Assembly: GCA_020073665.1 (NCBI GenBank)
Contig: JAIQEU010000015.1
Location: 124,001-188,000 of the forward strand
From: Terriglobia bacterium
GTDB lineage: Bacteria > Acidobacteriota > Terriglobia > Terriglobales > Acidobacteriaceae
DNA: 64,000 bases
Direction of reading: 5' to 3'
In this document: positions 54,531 to 63,741 of the stretch, one piece after another
How positions within the stretch are numbered: position 1 is the stretch's first letter
Layout of the letters: every line of letters begins with the position of its first letter
Notes under the pieces: generated by a model
Seen by the model: only the letters and a program-made list of their open reading frames with translations
Database searches by the model: none
What the model was told of the DNA's origin: nothing
Made by a program: the position numbers and the translations under genes

Positions 54531-54544
54531 CCGGCAACATTTAC

Positions 54545-54973
54545 TTACTTGCTGGCATTCTCAACTGCTACCCGGAAATACCCGAAGATCGGCAGTTCGT
54601 TCTGATCCAATCCGCCCCGGCCCATGGCGCGCCACAGATAAGTGGAACTCTGATTGAACGTAGGATCGTACACCGCCAGCACATCCTCGGAACCACGTTT
54701 CTGCACCGCCAGAATCATGTCAGCCTGCTCGGCACGGTAGACCAATATGTAGTGACCCCACTCACGGATGGCGTCCTGCACGTCCGCAATCGCCTGCCGG
54801 TCTTCGGGAAGCAGGTTCGGGTTGAACTGGTCACCGTCATAGCTGGTGACGTAGACGTAGCGGGCGTTGATCAGCGTCTTAGGAAACGCCTGCGAATTTT
54901 GCGGGGGCTTCGGGGCCGCGAACGCAGCCGCCGTCAACAACAAGAGACACAACACCGATCCAATTCTGCTCAT
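54545..54973 (-). CDS. Exported conserved hypothetical protein
   Basis: 142 residues from ATG 54973, preceded by GGAGG. Signal peptide GSVLCLLLLTAAAFAAP. Mature part: LINARYVYVTSYDGDQFNPNLLPEDRQAIADVQDAIREWGHYILVYRAEQADMILAVQKRG, with a Gly/Asp segment and DQNELPIFGYFRVAVENASK at the end. A recurrent small exported protein in Acidobacteriota by its look; function unknown. Confidence 0.65.
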   Translation of the reverse strand: MSRIGSVLCLLLLTAAAFAAPKPPQNSQAFPKTLINARYVYVTSYDGDQFNPNLLPEDRQAIADVQDAIREWGHYILVYRAEQADMILAVQKRGSEDVLAVYDPTFNQSSTYLWRAMGRGGLDQNELPIFGYFRVAVENASK

Positions 54974-55319
54974 AAACACCTCCCTGACTTTTCCCCGTAC
55001 ACAATTAGATGGGAACAGGATCGAATTAGTTGCTTCGAGACAGGACCTCGAGCGATGGTGTTGCAATATTTAACTGGCGGCTAATTTAGCCCGAAATCTG
55101 TACAGGCAGAAATTTAACTCCGGCCGTGATCTGGAATGCCCCGTAGTGCCGTCCAGCAGCCCCCAGGATCGGCGACTGGCCTCCCAGGCGGCCTGCGGAG
55201 TCCAACCCGGGGCTGCGACGCGTCAGGGGATCCTGAAACGCGAAGTCCGCAACTATATCTTATAGATAATGTCCGCAGGAGCGATCCCGGGTTCAGCGGT
55301 TGCCGGCCGGACGCCGGCG
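54974..55319. other. Intergenic region, no gene seen
   Basis: About 345 bases between the small exported protein gene (its promoter side) and the 3' end of the S9 peptidase gene. A short imperfect palindrome GGCTAATTTAGCC is near 55079-55091, and TATCTTATAGATA lies near 55256-55268. No ribosome site with a plausible reading frame. Confidence 0.4.
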
Positions 55320-57194
55320 CTACTGCAGGTTTTGAACAAACCAGCGGGTGACCTCGACGGTGGAACGGATGCGGTTATTCACTTTGCGCCAGCCGTGGCC
55401 CTCATCGGGAAACAAGACGTATTTCACCGGCACGCCCCGCTGTTTCAAGCTGTTGACCACTTGTTCGGCCTCCACCACCGGAACGTTGGTATCGTTGGCA
55501 CCGTGGAGAACGATGGTGGCGGCTTTGACTTGGTCCACCTTGTGAATGGGTGACAACCGGCGCAACATGTCCGCCTGCGTTTTGGGATCGCCGTATTCAA
55601 TCGTTGAGATGGCTGCCATCCACGGTTCGGTATGAGCAAAAAAGGTTTCGAAGTTCACCACACCGAACAAGTCCGCGCCCGCCTTGAACATGTCGGGATA
55701 CTCGGTCAGCCCGGCCATCACCATGTAGCCGCCGTAAGAACCTCCCATGATGCCAAGGCGCTTGGGATCGCCGATCTTGTTGGATATCAGATAGTCGACC
55801 GACGACTTGATGTCCTTAACGGCGTTGACGCGCAATTCCCCGTTATCGAGATTGACGAAGCGCTTGCCAAAGCCATCGGACCCGCGAACGTTGGGAGCAA
55901 ACACCGCAATTCCCTGAGAGAGCAGCGCCTGATAGTCACTGCGGAACCCGGGTAATTCCTCGTCTTCGGGCCCGCCATGGAAACTGAGCACCACCGGTCC
56001 AGGCCCGTTCCACTGGTGCGGCAGCCAGAGCCAGGCAGTAAGCTGCAAACCATCGTGTGCGGGGTAGCGCACCAGCCGGGGGCGCACCATTTCATCAAGA
56101 TTCACTCCGGCATGCGGACTGTGGCTGACTTGGTGCAGGCGCTGGCTGGCCACATCGATCACCCAGATATCGGAAGGAGCCGCGGCGCCGTTCAGCACCA
56201 GCGCGAGCTGCGTGTCGTCATTGGAGAAAGTTGGACCACCCGCCACTTCTACGGGAAGCACAGGTCCCGGGGTCATCTTCTGCGTCGCCAGGTCCACAAA
56301 CGTCAGCTCTGATTTTCCCGCAACATTCCAGATGAGCGCGGCCATCGTGCCCTGGTGGTTGACCGCAAATTGGTTCAATTCGGCATCGTCGCGGGCGGCA
56401 ATCACCTCGATCGGCCCGGGCCCGCCGTTCGCTGAAAGCTTCATCTTCGCGAACACCAGTAAGTCCCGGTCCTTATTCGATGACAGATAAACGGTAGTTC
56501 CGTCAGGCGAGAACAGCCCCGAGAATTCGCCTGGCCCCTGATGCGGCGTCAGATTCACCGCTTCTTTGCCACCTATTCCCACGAGATACAAGTCGTTGCT
56601 CCCGCGGTTCTGCATGCGGGACACCAGGGCATGGCGTCCGTCGCGGGTCACATCCTCCATGGAGCCGATGCCCGGATTTTCGGTGACCAACTGCATCTTT
56701 CCACTCGGAACCTGAAGCAGGTAGGAATCCATGGCGGCGCCGTCTCGGACGTTGGACGACATCATCACGGCCGAACCATCGTGCGTCCAGGCTGCGAGCC
56801 AGTTGTTGTCCTTACCGCCGGGTGTGAAGCGCTTTAACCCGGTGCCGTCGGGATGCACCAGGTAAATCTGGGAATTCATTCCTCCCCCGGGCGCCACCGC
56901 GATTGCCAGCCAGTTGCTGGTCGGTGACCAGGCGACTCCGGAAACCGGATCATCGAGCGCAGTAACCTGGCTAGGCCATCCGCCGGCGGAGGGCGCCGTC
57001 CAGACTTGAGGCACGCCGCTCATGTCGCAAATGAAGGCCAGAGTGCTTCCGTCGGGGGAAAACGAAGGTGAGCCGCAGCGTCCCACGCGCGCCATGCGGG
57101 TCACGGTTTCGGTGAGCGCATCAGGAGCAGAGGACTGGCCAAACGCAAGCCATGCGGCAGAGAGCACAAGGAGCAGGGGGAGAATGCGGCGCAT
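55320..57194 (-). CDS. S9-family (prolyl oligopeptidase-type) peptidase
   Basis: 624 residues, exported (ILPLLLVLSAAWLAFGQS). The N-terminal beta-propeller is built of WD40/PD40-like strands (SPDGSTLAFICDMSG, VHPDGTGLKRFTPGG, SPDGTTVYLSSNKD). The C-terminal alpha/beta-hydrolase has GIMGGSYGGYMVMAG (nucleophile Ser near residue 486), Asp in LHGANDTNVPV and His in FPDEGHGWRK. A dipeptidyl-peptidase or acylaminoacyl-peptidase relative; exact specificity open. GGAGG precedes the ATG. Confidence 0.93.
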   Translation of the reverse strand: MRRILPLLLVLSAAWLAFGQSSAPDALTETVTRMARVGRCGSPSFSPDGSTLAFICDMSGVPQVWTAPSAGGWPSQVTALDDPVSGVAWSPTSNWLAIAVAPGGGMNSQIYLVHPDGTGLKRFTPGGKDNNWLAAWTHDGSAVMMSSNVRDGAAMDSYLLQVPSGKMQLVTENPGIGSMEDVTRDGRHALVSRMQNRGSNDLYLVGIGGKEAVNLTPHQGPGEFSGLFSPDGTTVYLSSNKDRDLLVFAKMKLSANGGPGPIEVIAARDDAELNQFAVNHQGTMAALIWNVAGKSELTFVDLATQKMTPGPVLPVEVAGGPTFSNDDTQLALVLNGAAAPSDIWVIDVASQRLHQVSHSPHAGVNLDEMVRPRLVRYPAHDGLQLTAWLWLPHQWNGPGPVVLSFHGGPEDEELPGFRSDYQALLSQGIAVFAPNVRGSDGFGKRFVNLDNGELRVNAVKDIKSSVDYLISNKIGDPKRLGIMGGSYGGYMVMAGLTEYPDMFKAGADLFGVVNFETFFAHTEPWMAAISTIEYGDPKTQADMLRRLSPIHKVDQVKAATIVLHGANDTNVPVVEAEQVVNSLKQRGVPVKYVLFPDEGHGWRKVNNRIRSTVEVTRWFVQNLQ

Positions 57195-57242
57195 TGTTAT
57201 CCTCCGATGCGAATTACACAGGCCCTGATTGTAGCGCCGGCG

Positions 57243-59234
57243 CTACATTACGGGCGGCACGGTAATCCCCATGACGGCGAGCACTCGTGTCAGTTCGCGA
57301 CGCAGAACCGCGGCTGTCAGCAGCAAGAACTTCTTCCGACCTTCATCCGTTTCCGTCAGGATGGGATAGCGGTGGTAGAAGAAGTTGAAGAGCTGGCCCA
57401 ACTGAAAGGCGTGCTTGGCCAGATAAGCGGGTTCCGCTGTGGCAATGCACTGGTCGATAATGTAGGCCGTCTTCGAGGCCGCGAGCCAGAGCTCCCAAAT
57501 CTCGTTGCCGTCTTCGCCGGAGAAATATTTGGCCAGGTCGGCGGCCGAGACTTGAATCGCGGCATTTGTCAAGAAATTCTCGGGATCGTATCCGCCTTTG
57601 CGAAAGATGTTGGTGGCACGCACCACCGCGTACTGGGCGTAGGGCCCGGTCTCGCCTTCGAAGCTCAGCGCTTCTTTGAAATCGAATGCGATCACCGAGT
57701 TCTTGGTGAACTTGAGCATGAAGTAGCGCAATGCCCCGACCGCGATCTGGGTAGCGATGCTGTGCCGCTCCGCGCCGCTCAACTCGGGATGGCGCGCGTC
57801 TACTTCCTTCTTGGCGGAAGTAATCAGGGTGTCGAGCAGGTCGTCGGCTTTCACCCCAAAGCCCTTGCGTCCGGAAACTTCGATGTATGACCTGGTTTTG
57901 TCCTCGTCGGAAAGCTGGTAGCCAAGCTCCGCTGCGCAGCTGGGTGTAAGCGCGACCATCTCGTAAGAGAAATGGGTATAGTGGTCGGCTGCACTGCTGT
58001 GGCCGAGCCCGCGCAACGCTTCGATCACCGTGTTCTGGGCCTCGGCCTGGCGGGCGTCAATGACGTTGTAGATTTCGCTCACCCCGCCAAAATGGGGATG
58101 ATCGAGCTCACCCTCGAGCGCCGAGATCCAGCACTCGTGGCCGTTCGGGTAGCGATAGAATTCCTTGTAACCGAAATCACGCCCCAGCAGGCCAAACTTC
58201 CACATGTGGTAAGCGATGTCTTTGCCCACGTAGCCCACGGTGCCGTTGGAGCGCACGATGACTTTCTGATCCTCTTCCGAGATTTCCCCCGTGTCCTCGG
58301 CGTCCTCTGCGGTTTGAGATTTTACCGTTCCCGCACGCCGCATCACCCAGCAACCCTTGTTCTTGCCCTCGGTCTCGAAGGTGAGCACGCCAGCTTCTTT
58401 CAGCTTGGTAAAAGCCGCGTCCCAGAAATGCAGGTGCAGGATTTCGCTTTCGCGGGGCAGGAAATCGTATTCGATGTCGAGCCGGTCCATGGTCTCGAGA
58501 TGGCGGCGCAGCACCGCTACCGAGATCAGGTCGGCAATAGCGGCCGTTTCATTGCCGCCTTTTTCGATGGCATGCAGGGTCTCGATACGAGGCTGCAAGT
58601 TCTGCTTGTCCTGCGCGTACCACTGCGAAACCCGGGCGTAGAGATCCCAGCAGTAGTAATCGAAACGGGGCTGGCGGCTGAGTTCCTCGATCTCGTCGTA
58701 TTGCTTCTTCTCCAGGTGCAGAAAGCCCACCACCACGTCGGCCACCTGCACGCCGGTGTTGTCGATGTAATTCTGGATATCCACTTCCCTGCCCGCAAAG
58801 CGCAGCAGGCGGACAAAGGTGTCACCCAGAATGGCGTTGCGCAGATGCCCGATGTGCGCCGCCTTGTTGGGATTGATACTGGAGTGTTCGACCAGAATCT
58901 TTCCCACGGGAATCTCGGCGGGGGGCTTGGTGTCGGCGGCCAGGGCGGCGGCGAGTGCGTCGCGTTTTACCCGGGCGTTGATGTAGCCCGCGCCCGCCAG
59001 TTCCAGCTTTTCAAATCCCTCGATAGGACCGATGCCGTTGACGATTTCTTCCGCAATCTTGCGCGGCGCTTTGCGCAGCTTCTTGGCCAGTTCAAAAGCC
59101 AGGGGGAGAGCGTACTCGCCCAGTTCGACCTTGGGCGGTTGCTCGATGACGATCCGAGGCAGTTCGACGTCATAGCTGCGGCGCAGGAAGTCGCGCACGC
59201 GCTGGGTGAGCCGGAGTTCCAGGTGGCGATACAA
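57243..59234 (-). CDS. argS: Arginyl-tRNA synthetase
   Basis: 663 residues, class I synthetase that charges tRNA-Arg. Arg-tRNA N-terminal domain (about 1-110, KVELGEYALPLAFELAKKLRKAP). The HIGH motif is NPNKAAHIGHLRNAILGD near 130. No canonical KMSKS, as is usual for ArgRS. DALR anticodon-binding domain at the C-terminus (RATNIFRKGGYD to LTRVLAVMGI). A charged insert (KSQTAEDAEDTGEISEEDQKV) is longer than in E. coli. Start is TTG 59234 with a GAGGG site upstream. Confidence 0.97.
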   Translation of the reverse strand: MYRHLELRLTQRVRDFLRRSYDVELPRIVIEQPPKVELGEYALPLAFELAKKLRKAPRKIAEEIVNGIGPIEGFEKLELAGAGYINARVKRDALAAALAADTKPPAEIPVGKILVEHSSINPNKAAHIGHLRNAILGDTFVRLLRFAGREVDIQNYIDNTGVQVADVVVGFLHLEKKQYDEIEELSRQPRFDYYCWDLYARVSQWYAQDKQNLQPRIETLHAIEKGGNETAAIADLISVAVLRRHLETMDRLDIEYDFLPRESEILHLHFWDAAFTKLKEAGVLTFETEGKNKGCWVMRRAGTVKSQTAEDAEDTGEISEEDQKVIVRSNGTVGYVGKDIAYHMWKFGLLGRDFGYKEFYRYPNGHECWISALEGELDHPHFGGVSEIYNVIDARQAEAQNTVIEALRGLGHSSAADHYTHFSYEMVALTPSCAAELGYQLSDEDKTRSYIEVSGRKGFGVKADDLLDTLITSAKKEVDARHPELSGAERHSIATQIAVGALRYFMLKFTKNSVIAFDFKEALSFEGETGPYAQYAVVRATNIFRKGGYDPENFLTNAAIQVSAADLAKYFSGEDGNEIWELWLAASKTAYIIDQCIATAEPAYLAKHAFQLGQLFNFFYHRYPILTETDEGRKKFLLLTAAVLRRELTRVLAVMGITVPPVM

Positions 59235-59333
59235 GAATCCCTCTAAGCTGTTGAATAAACTAGCGATTGTAACAAACTGCGGGGCGGGGCGGGGTTTGAC
59301 GGGGTGGGAGGGGTTCCCTATGATGAAAAAGCA

Positions 59334-59399
59334 GTCGTCGGTCGTCAGTCGTCAGCCAGCTTTGGGCTGAAAACTGACGACGGACGACGGACGACTTCT
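59334..59399. repeat. Inverted repeat of GTCGTC/GACGAC units before larC
   Basis: Left arm GTCGTCGGTCGTCAGTCGTCAG (within about 59335-59355) and right arm CTGACGACGGACGACGGACGAC (about 59374-59396) can pair around GCCAGCTTTGGGC. A related half-site (CTGACGACGGACGACT) occurs at about 44145-44160. Not coding. Confidence 0.65.
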
Positions 59400-60743
59400 A
59401 TGCGCATCGCTTACCTCGACTGTTTTTCCGGCATCAGCGGCGACATGTTTCTGGGTGCGCTGGTGGATGCCGGAGTCCCTCCACAGCTGTTGGAGAAGAC
59501 TGTCGCGGCGCTGGATATCGGGGCGCGGCTGGAGATTTCCCGGGTCAACCGCAGCGGAATCACGGCCACCAAGGTGGACGTCTACGCGCACGGGGAGAAG
59601 GATTTGCCGCGCGAGGTTTACTGGGAGCAGAAACATTCGCACCTGGGCGACAGCCATGAGCATGGGCCCAGCCAACCGCACGAACATGTCGAGTTGCGGG
59701 AGCACAACTATGCGCAAGGCCGCGAGGAAAACCCGCAAACAGGGGCACACTCGCCACACGAGCATGGGCGGGGGCTGAAAGAAATCTGCGAGATTATTCG
59801 CAAGGCTGCCATCGGCGAGAATGCAAAGAAGACTGCCATCGCGATCTTTGAAGCGCTGGGCGCGGCGGAAGCGAAGATTCACAACAGCGACAAAGAGAAA
59901 ATTCATTTTCACGAAGTGGGGGCCGTGGACGCGATGGTGGATATTGTCTGCGCCGCGGTGGGGGCGGAAGCGCTGGGCGTGGATGAAATCATCTGCTCGC
60001 CTTTGAACGTGGGTGGGGGCACGGTGAAGTGCGCGCACGGAACCTTTCCTGTTCCGGCCCCGGCCACGCTGGAACTGCTTGCGGGAGCCCCGGTGTACTC
60101 GTCGGGAATTCAGGCGGAGCTGGTGACGCCGACCGGTGCGGCCATTGTGAAGACGCTGGCCAAGCGTTTTGCCTCGTTCCCGCCAATGAGGATCGAAAAA
60201 GCTGGATACGGCGCGGGCAGTCGCGACTTTCCCGGACATGCGAACGTAGTGCGGCTCACCCTCGGAGATGCGCAGCCGGAGCCGGAGGCGACGACTTCAC
60301 AGGAAACGATCACCGTGCTCGAAGCCAATCTTGACGATCTGAACCCGCAAGTCTTCGGTTACGTTATGGATCGCCTGCTCGAAGAGGGTGCGCTCGACGC
60401 ATTGGGGATGCCGGTGCAGATGAAGAAGAACCGTCCGGGAATGCTGCTGAGTGTTTTGTGCCGCCCGGAAGATGCGGCGAAACTGACGCATCTTCTTTTC
60501 ACTGAGACCTCGACCCTGGGAGTGCGGCGGCGTGACGAGCAGCGCCAGGTCCTCAACCGCAAGTGGGTAACCGTGGCCACCACATGGGGTGACGTGCGGC
60601 TGAAAGTCGCCAGCATGAACGGGACGATTACAAATTATGCCCCGGAATACGAGGATTGCCGGCGGATTGCCGCCGAGCACCATGTGCCGCTGAAAAGCGT
60701 CATGCAGGAGGCAATGCAGAAGTACTTGGCTTCTAGAAGGTAG
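59400..60743 (+). CDS. larC: Nickel-pincer cofactor synthesis protein LarC
   Basis: 447 residues. Start MRIAYLDCFSGISGDMFLGALVD is the family N-terminus. LarC installs nickel in the pincer cofactor of lactate racemase-type enzymes. A His-rich stretch (HSHLGDSHEHGPSQPHEH, and later HSPHEHGRG) fits Ni binding. Further motifs: IHNSDKEKIHFHEVGAVDAMVDIVCA, PLNVGGGTVKCAHGTFPVPAPATLELL, GAGSRDFPGHANVVRL. The second domain (VLEANLDDLNPQVFGYVMDRLLEEGALD) is in the same frame, so no programmed frameshift is needed. No larA, larB or larE nearby. Confidence 0.93.
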   Translation: MRIAYLDCFSGISGDMFLGALVDAGVPPQLLEKTVAALDIGARLEISRVNRSGITATKVDVYAHGEKDLPREVYWEQKHSHLGDSHEHGPSQPHEHVELREHNYAQGREENPQTGAHSPHEHGRGLKEICEIIRKAAIGENAKKTAIAIFEALGAAEAKIHNSDKEKIHFHEVGAVDAMVDIVCAAVGAEALGVDEIICSPLNVGGGTVKCAHGTFPVPAPATLELLAGAPVYSSGIQAELVTPTGAAIVKTLAKRFASFPPMRIEKAGYGAGSRDFPGHANVVRLTLGDAQPEPEATTSQETITVLEANLDDLNPQVFGYVMDRLLEEGALDALGMPVQMKKNRPGMLLSVLCRPEDAAKLTHLLFTETSTLGVRRRDEQRQVLNRKWVTVATTWGDVRLKVASMNGTITNYAPEYEDCRRIAAEHHVPLKSVMQEAMQKYLASRR

Positions 60744-60770
60744 GAGCGAGTAGCGAGCAGCTCATTCACA

Positions 60771-62786
60771 ATGACCAAGAAGTTCTACATCACGACGCCG
60801 ATCTATTACGTCAACGCGCGGCCCCACATCGGGCACACCTACACCACCATTGCCTGCGACGCGGTGGCGCGGCGGCAGCGCATGCTGGGCGTGGACACCT
60901 GGTTTCTGACCGGCACCGACGAGCATGGACAGAAGATCGAGCGCGCCGCCCAGGCCGCGGGGAAGACTCCGCAACAGCTGACTAACGAAGTTTCCGGCGA
61001 GTTCCGTGCCTTGTGGGACCGGATGGGCCTGACGTACGACGACTTCATCCGCACGACTTCAGACCGTCACCAGCGCGCGGTGCGGGAATTGTTCTGCCGC
61101 ATTCGCGACAACGGCTTCATCTACAAGGGACACTACACCGGCCAGTACTGCGTGTCCGACGAACTGTACGTGGACTCGGTCGGGCCGGGTGCGCCCTGCC
61201 CGGAATGCGGACGCCCCACGGAAACGGTGAAGGAAGAGAATTACTTTTTTAAGCTTTCGGCTTTCCAGGACAAACTGCTGAAGCTCTACACCGAGCAACC
61301 GCAATGGATTCGTCCGGAAACACGGCGCAACGAGGTCATGTCATTCGTGCGCTCCGGGCTGCGCGATCTTTCCATCAGCCGCAGCACATTCTCCTGGGGG
61401 ATCCCGGTACCGGATGATCCCGGGCACGTGATCTACGTGTGGCTGGACGCGCTGGCAAACTACATCACGGCGATGGGGTACGGTTCGCCCGATCCGACCG
61501 ACCAGCAGAAGTTCGAAAAGTACTGGCCCGCCGACGTGCAGATGATCGGCAAAGAAATTGTGCGCTTCCACTGCGTGTACTGGCCGGCGTTCCTGATGGC
61601 AGCGGGCCTGCCGCTGCCGAAGGGGATCGTCGCCCACGGCTGGCTGCTGTTCGAAGAGAACAAGATGTCAAAGTCGCGCGGCAACATTGTGCGCACCGAA
61701 ACCATTCTCGAGGTGCTGGGCGCGGACGCGCTGCGTTACTTCCTGCTGCGGGAGATCGTGTTCGGACAGGACGGGTCGTTCTCCTTCGACGCGCTGGTGC
61801 AGCGCTACAACGCCGACCTGGCCAACGGGCTGGGGAACCTGGCCAGCCGGACCCTGACCATGATCACCCGCTATTTCCGCGGCGAGGTGCCGTATCCCTC
61901 GGCGGCGGTCGCGCACAAGCCGGGCGATGACGCCATCGCTGAAACTGCCCGCCAGACGATAGCGGATTACAACACTCTGTTCGACCAGTACCAATTCTCG
62001 CGCGCCCTGGAAACCGCCTGGGGACTGGTGGCGGCGGTCGACAAGTACATCGTGGAGAACGAGCCTTGGGCCCTAGGTGAAAAGCAGGATGAAGAAAGCC
62101 GGTCGCGCCTGGCGACCGTGCTCTACACCAGCGCCGAGGCGCTGCGCATTGTGACAGCGCTGGCGCATCCAATCATCCCGCAAGCCACCACAAAGATCTG
62201 GGCCCAACTCGGCCTGGGAGACATCAAGAAGGTCGCTCTGCAGGACTTGAAGTGGGGACAACTGCAGTTGGGAACGAAACTCGGCAATGTTGAAGCCGTG
62301 TTTCCGCGTGCCGACAAGAGCGCGATCGAAAGGATGCAGAAGATGGAAGAGCAGGGACGCAGCACGCCCGCGGCCGCACCGGCCGCCGAGATCAAGCCTG
62401 TCGCTGCAACGGCGGCAACCACGCCTGCAGCAACTGCACCGGCGCCGCCAGTCGCCGGCGGCAAGATCAGCATTGACGATTTCGCCAAAGTCGAGCTGCG
62501 CGTGGGCCAGGTGAAAGTTGCCGAGAAGGTGAAAGGCGCCGACAAGTTACTGCGCTTGGAAGTGGACCTGGGCACCGAAGTTCGTCAAGTCGTTGCCGGA
62601 ATCGCCGAGGCGTACGCGCCGGAAACATTGGTCGGGCGCAAAGTTGTGATCGTGGCCAATCTCGCCCCACGCAAGCTGCGCGGCCTGGAGTCGAACGGCA
62701 TGATCGTCGCCGCCACCGCCGAGGGCGGAAAGCCGGTACTGTGCAGCTTTCTGGAAGATGTGCCGGTGGGGACAAGGCTGAAGTAA
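60771..62786 (+). CDS. metG: Methionyl-tRNA synthetase with C-terminal tRNA-binding domain
   Basis: 671 residues. N-terminus KKFYITTPIYYVNARPHIGHTYTT (HIGH motif), zinc knuckle YCVSDELYVDSVGPGAPCPECGRP, KMSKS at NKMSKSRGNIV near residue 298, anticodon-binding helical domain, an Ala/Pro linker (about 540-560) and the EMAPII-like tRNA-binding domain (IDDFAKVELRVGQVKVAEKVKGADKLLRLEVDLG). Charges initiator and elongator tRNA-Met. Lies 27 bases after larC. Confidence 0.97.
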   Translation: MTKKFYITTPIYYVNARPHIGHTYTTIACDAVARRQRMLGVDTWFLTGTDEHGQKIERAAQAAGKTPQQLTNEVSGEFRALWDRMGLTYDDFIRTTSDRHQRAVRELFCRIRDNGFIYKGHYTGQYCVSDELYVDSVGPGAPCPECGRPTETVKEENYFFKLSAFQDKLLKLYTEQPQWIRPETRRNEVMSFVRSGLRDLSISRSTFSWGIPVPDDPGHVIYVWLDALANYITAMGYGSPDPTDQQKFEKYWPADVQMIGKEIVRFHCVYWPAFLMAAGLPLPKGIVAHGWLLFEENKMSKSRGNIVRTETILEVLGADALRYFLLREIVFGQDGSFSFDALVQRYNADLANGLGNLASRTLTMITRYFRGEVPYPSAAVAHKPGDDAIAETARQTIADYNTLFDQYQFSRALETAWGLVAAVDKYIVENEPWALGEKQDEESRSRLATVLYTSAEALRIVTALAHPIIPQATTKIWAQLGLGDIKKVALQDLKWGQLQLGTKLGNVEAVFPRADKSAIERMQKMEEQGRSTPAAAPAAEIKPVAATAATTPAATAPAPPVAGGKISIDDFAKVELRVGQVKVAEKVKGADKLLRLEVDLGTEVRQVVAGIAEAYAPETLVGRKVVIVANLAPRKLRGLESNGMIVAATAEGGKPVLCSFLEDVPVGTRLK

Positions 62787-62794
62787 ACCGGGCG

Positions 62795-62864
62795 TCGGAC
62801 CTCGGACCTCAGGTCGCAGGTGGCGGCTAGAGCCAGATGTCTGAAGTCCGAGGTCTGAGGTCCG
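62795..62864. repeat. Inverted repeat between metG and tatD
   Basis: Left arm CGGACCTCGGACCTCAGG (62796-62813) and right arm GAAGTCCGAGGTCTGAGGTCCG (62843-62864) are near complements around a loop containing GCAGGTGGCGGCTAGAGCC. It lies just before the tatD start and after the metG stop, so could terminate metG or sit in the tatD leader. Confidence 0.6.
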
Positions 62865-62871
62865 TTTTCCG

Positions 62872-63684
62872 ATGTTCGTAGATTCCCACGCCCATCTCGA
62901 TGGCAAGCAGTTCGCAAGTGATCGCGAGCAGGTGATTGCACGGGCGCGCGAGGCCGGAGTCGAGACTATCGTCGCCATCGGGAACGGTGATGGACCTGCG
63001 CACGTCAATTGCGGAATTCAACTCGCCGAGAAGTACGATTTCATGTATGCCACGCTCGGCGTGCATCCGCACGAAGCCAAGCTTCCGACCGACGATGACT
63101 TTGAGCGCATGGCAGAACTGGCCAAGCATTCCAAAGTCATTGCCTGGGGCGAAATCGGACTTGATTATTTCTACGATCACTCGCCGCGAGAAGTGCAGAA
63201 GCAGGTCTTCACCCGGCAAATGGAGCTGGCGCAGGCTGCGAAGTTGCCTATCGTGATTCACTGCCGTCCATCCGACAACAGCGAAGACGCCTGGGATGAC
63301 TGTCTCGGCCTGATCAGTGAGCGGTGGGCACCGAGTGCCCTGGGTGGCATCCTGCATTGCTTTACGGGGACGTGGGCGCATGCCAAGCGCGCTCTGGATA
63401 TGGGGTTCATGATTTCGTTCGCCGGCAATGTGACTTATCCCAAGGCGCAGGCGATTCGCGACGCGGCCAAGGCAGTCCCGCTCGACCGGATGCTGATTGA
63501 AACCGATTCGCCGTACCTGGCGCCGGTGCCACATCGCGGCAAGCGCAATGAACCGGCGTTCGTGAAGGAAACCGCGCGGCAAGTGGGTGAGTTGCGCGAG
63601 CTGTCAGCAGAAGAAGTGGGCCTCCAAACCACCAAAAACTTTTACCGTTTCTTTTCCCTTCACGAAAAGCTCAACACCATTTAG
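62872..63684 (+). CDS. tatD: TatD-family metal-dependent deoxyribonuclease
   Basis: 270 residues with a complete TatD metal site: FVDSHAHLDG, ATLGVHPHEAK, GEIGLDYFYDHS, VIHCRPS, GILHCFTG and ETDSPYLAP. Acts as a 3'-5' DNase or related hydrolase in the cytoplasm. The C-terminal part is standard. Starts eight bases after the repeat; likely shares transcription with metG. Confidence 0.95.
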   Translation: MFVDSHAHLDGKQFASDREQVIARAREAGVETIVAIGNGDGPAHVNCGIQLAEKYDFMYATLGVHPHEAKLPTDDDFERMAELAKHSKVIAWGEIGLDYFYDHSPREVQKQVFTRQMELAQAAKLPIVIHCRPSDNSEDAWDDCLGLISERWAPSALGGILHCFTGTWAHAKRALDMGFMISFAGNVTYPKAQAIRDAAKAVPLDRMLIETDSPYLAPVPHRGKRNEPAFVKETARQVGELRELSAEEVGLQTTKNFYRFFSLHEKLNTI

Positions 63685-63741
63685 CTTGTTAGGTGCATCT
63701 TCCGTGGGGAACAGCTAATCTATTCAAGTAGCGTACACACC

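Noticed and set aside
57972-59246. Plus-strand open frame of 424 codons inside argS.
   Set aside because: Antisense to an essential synthetase with all motifs on the other strand.
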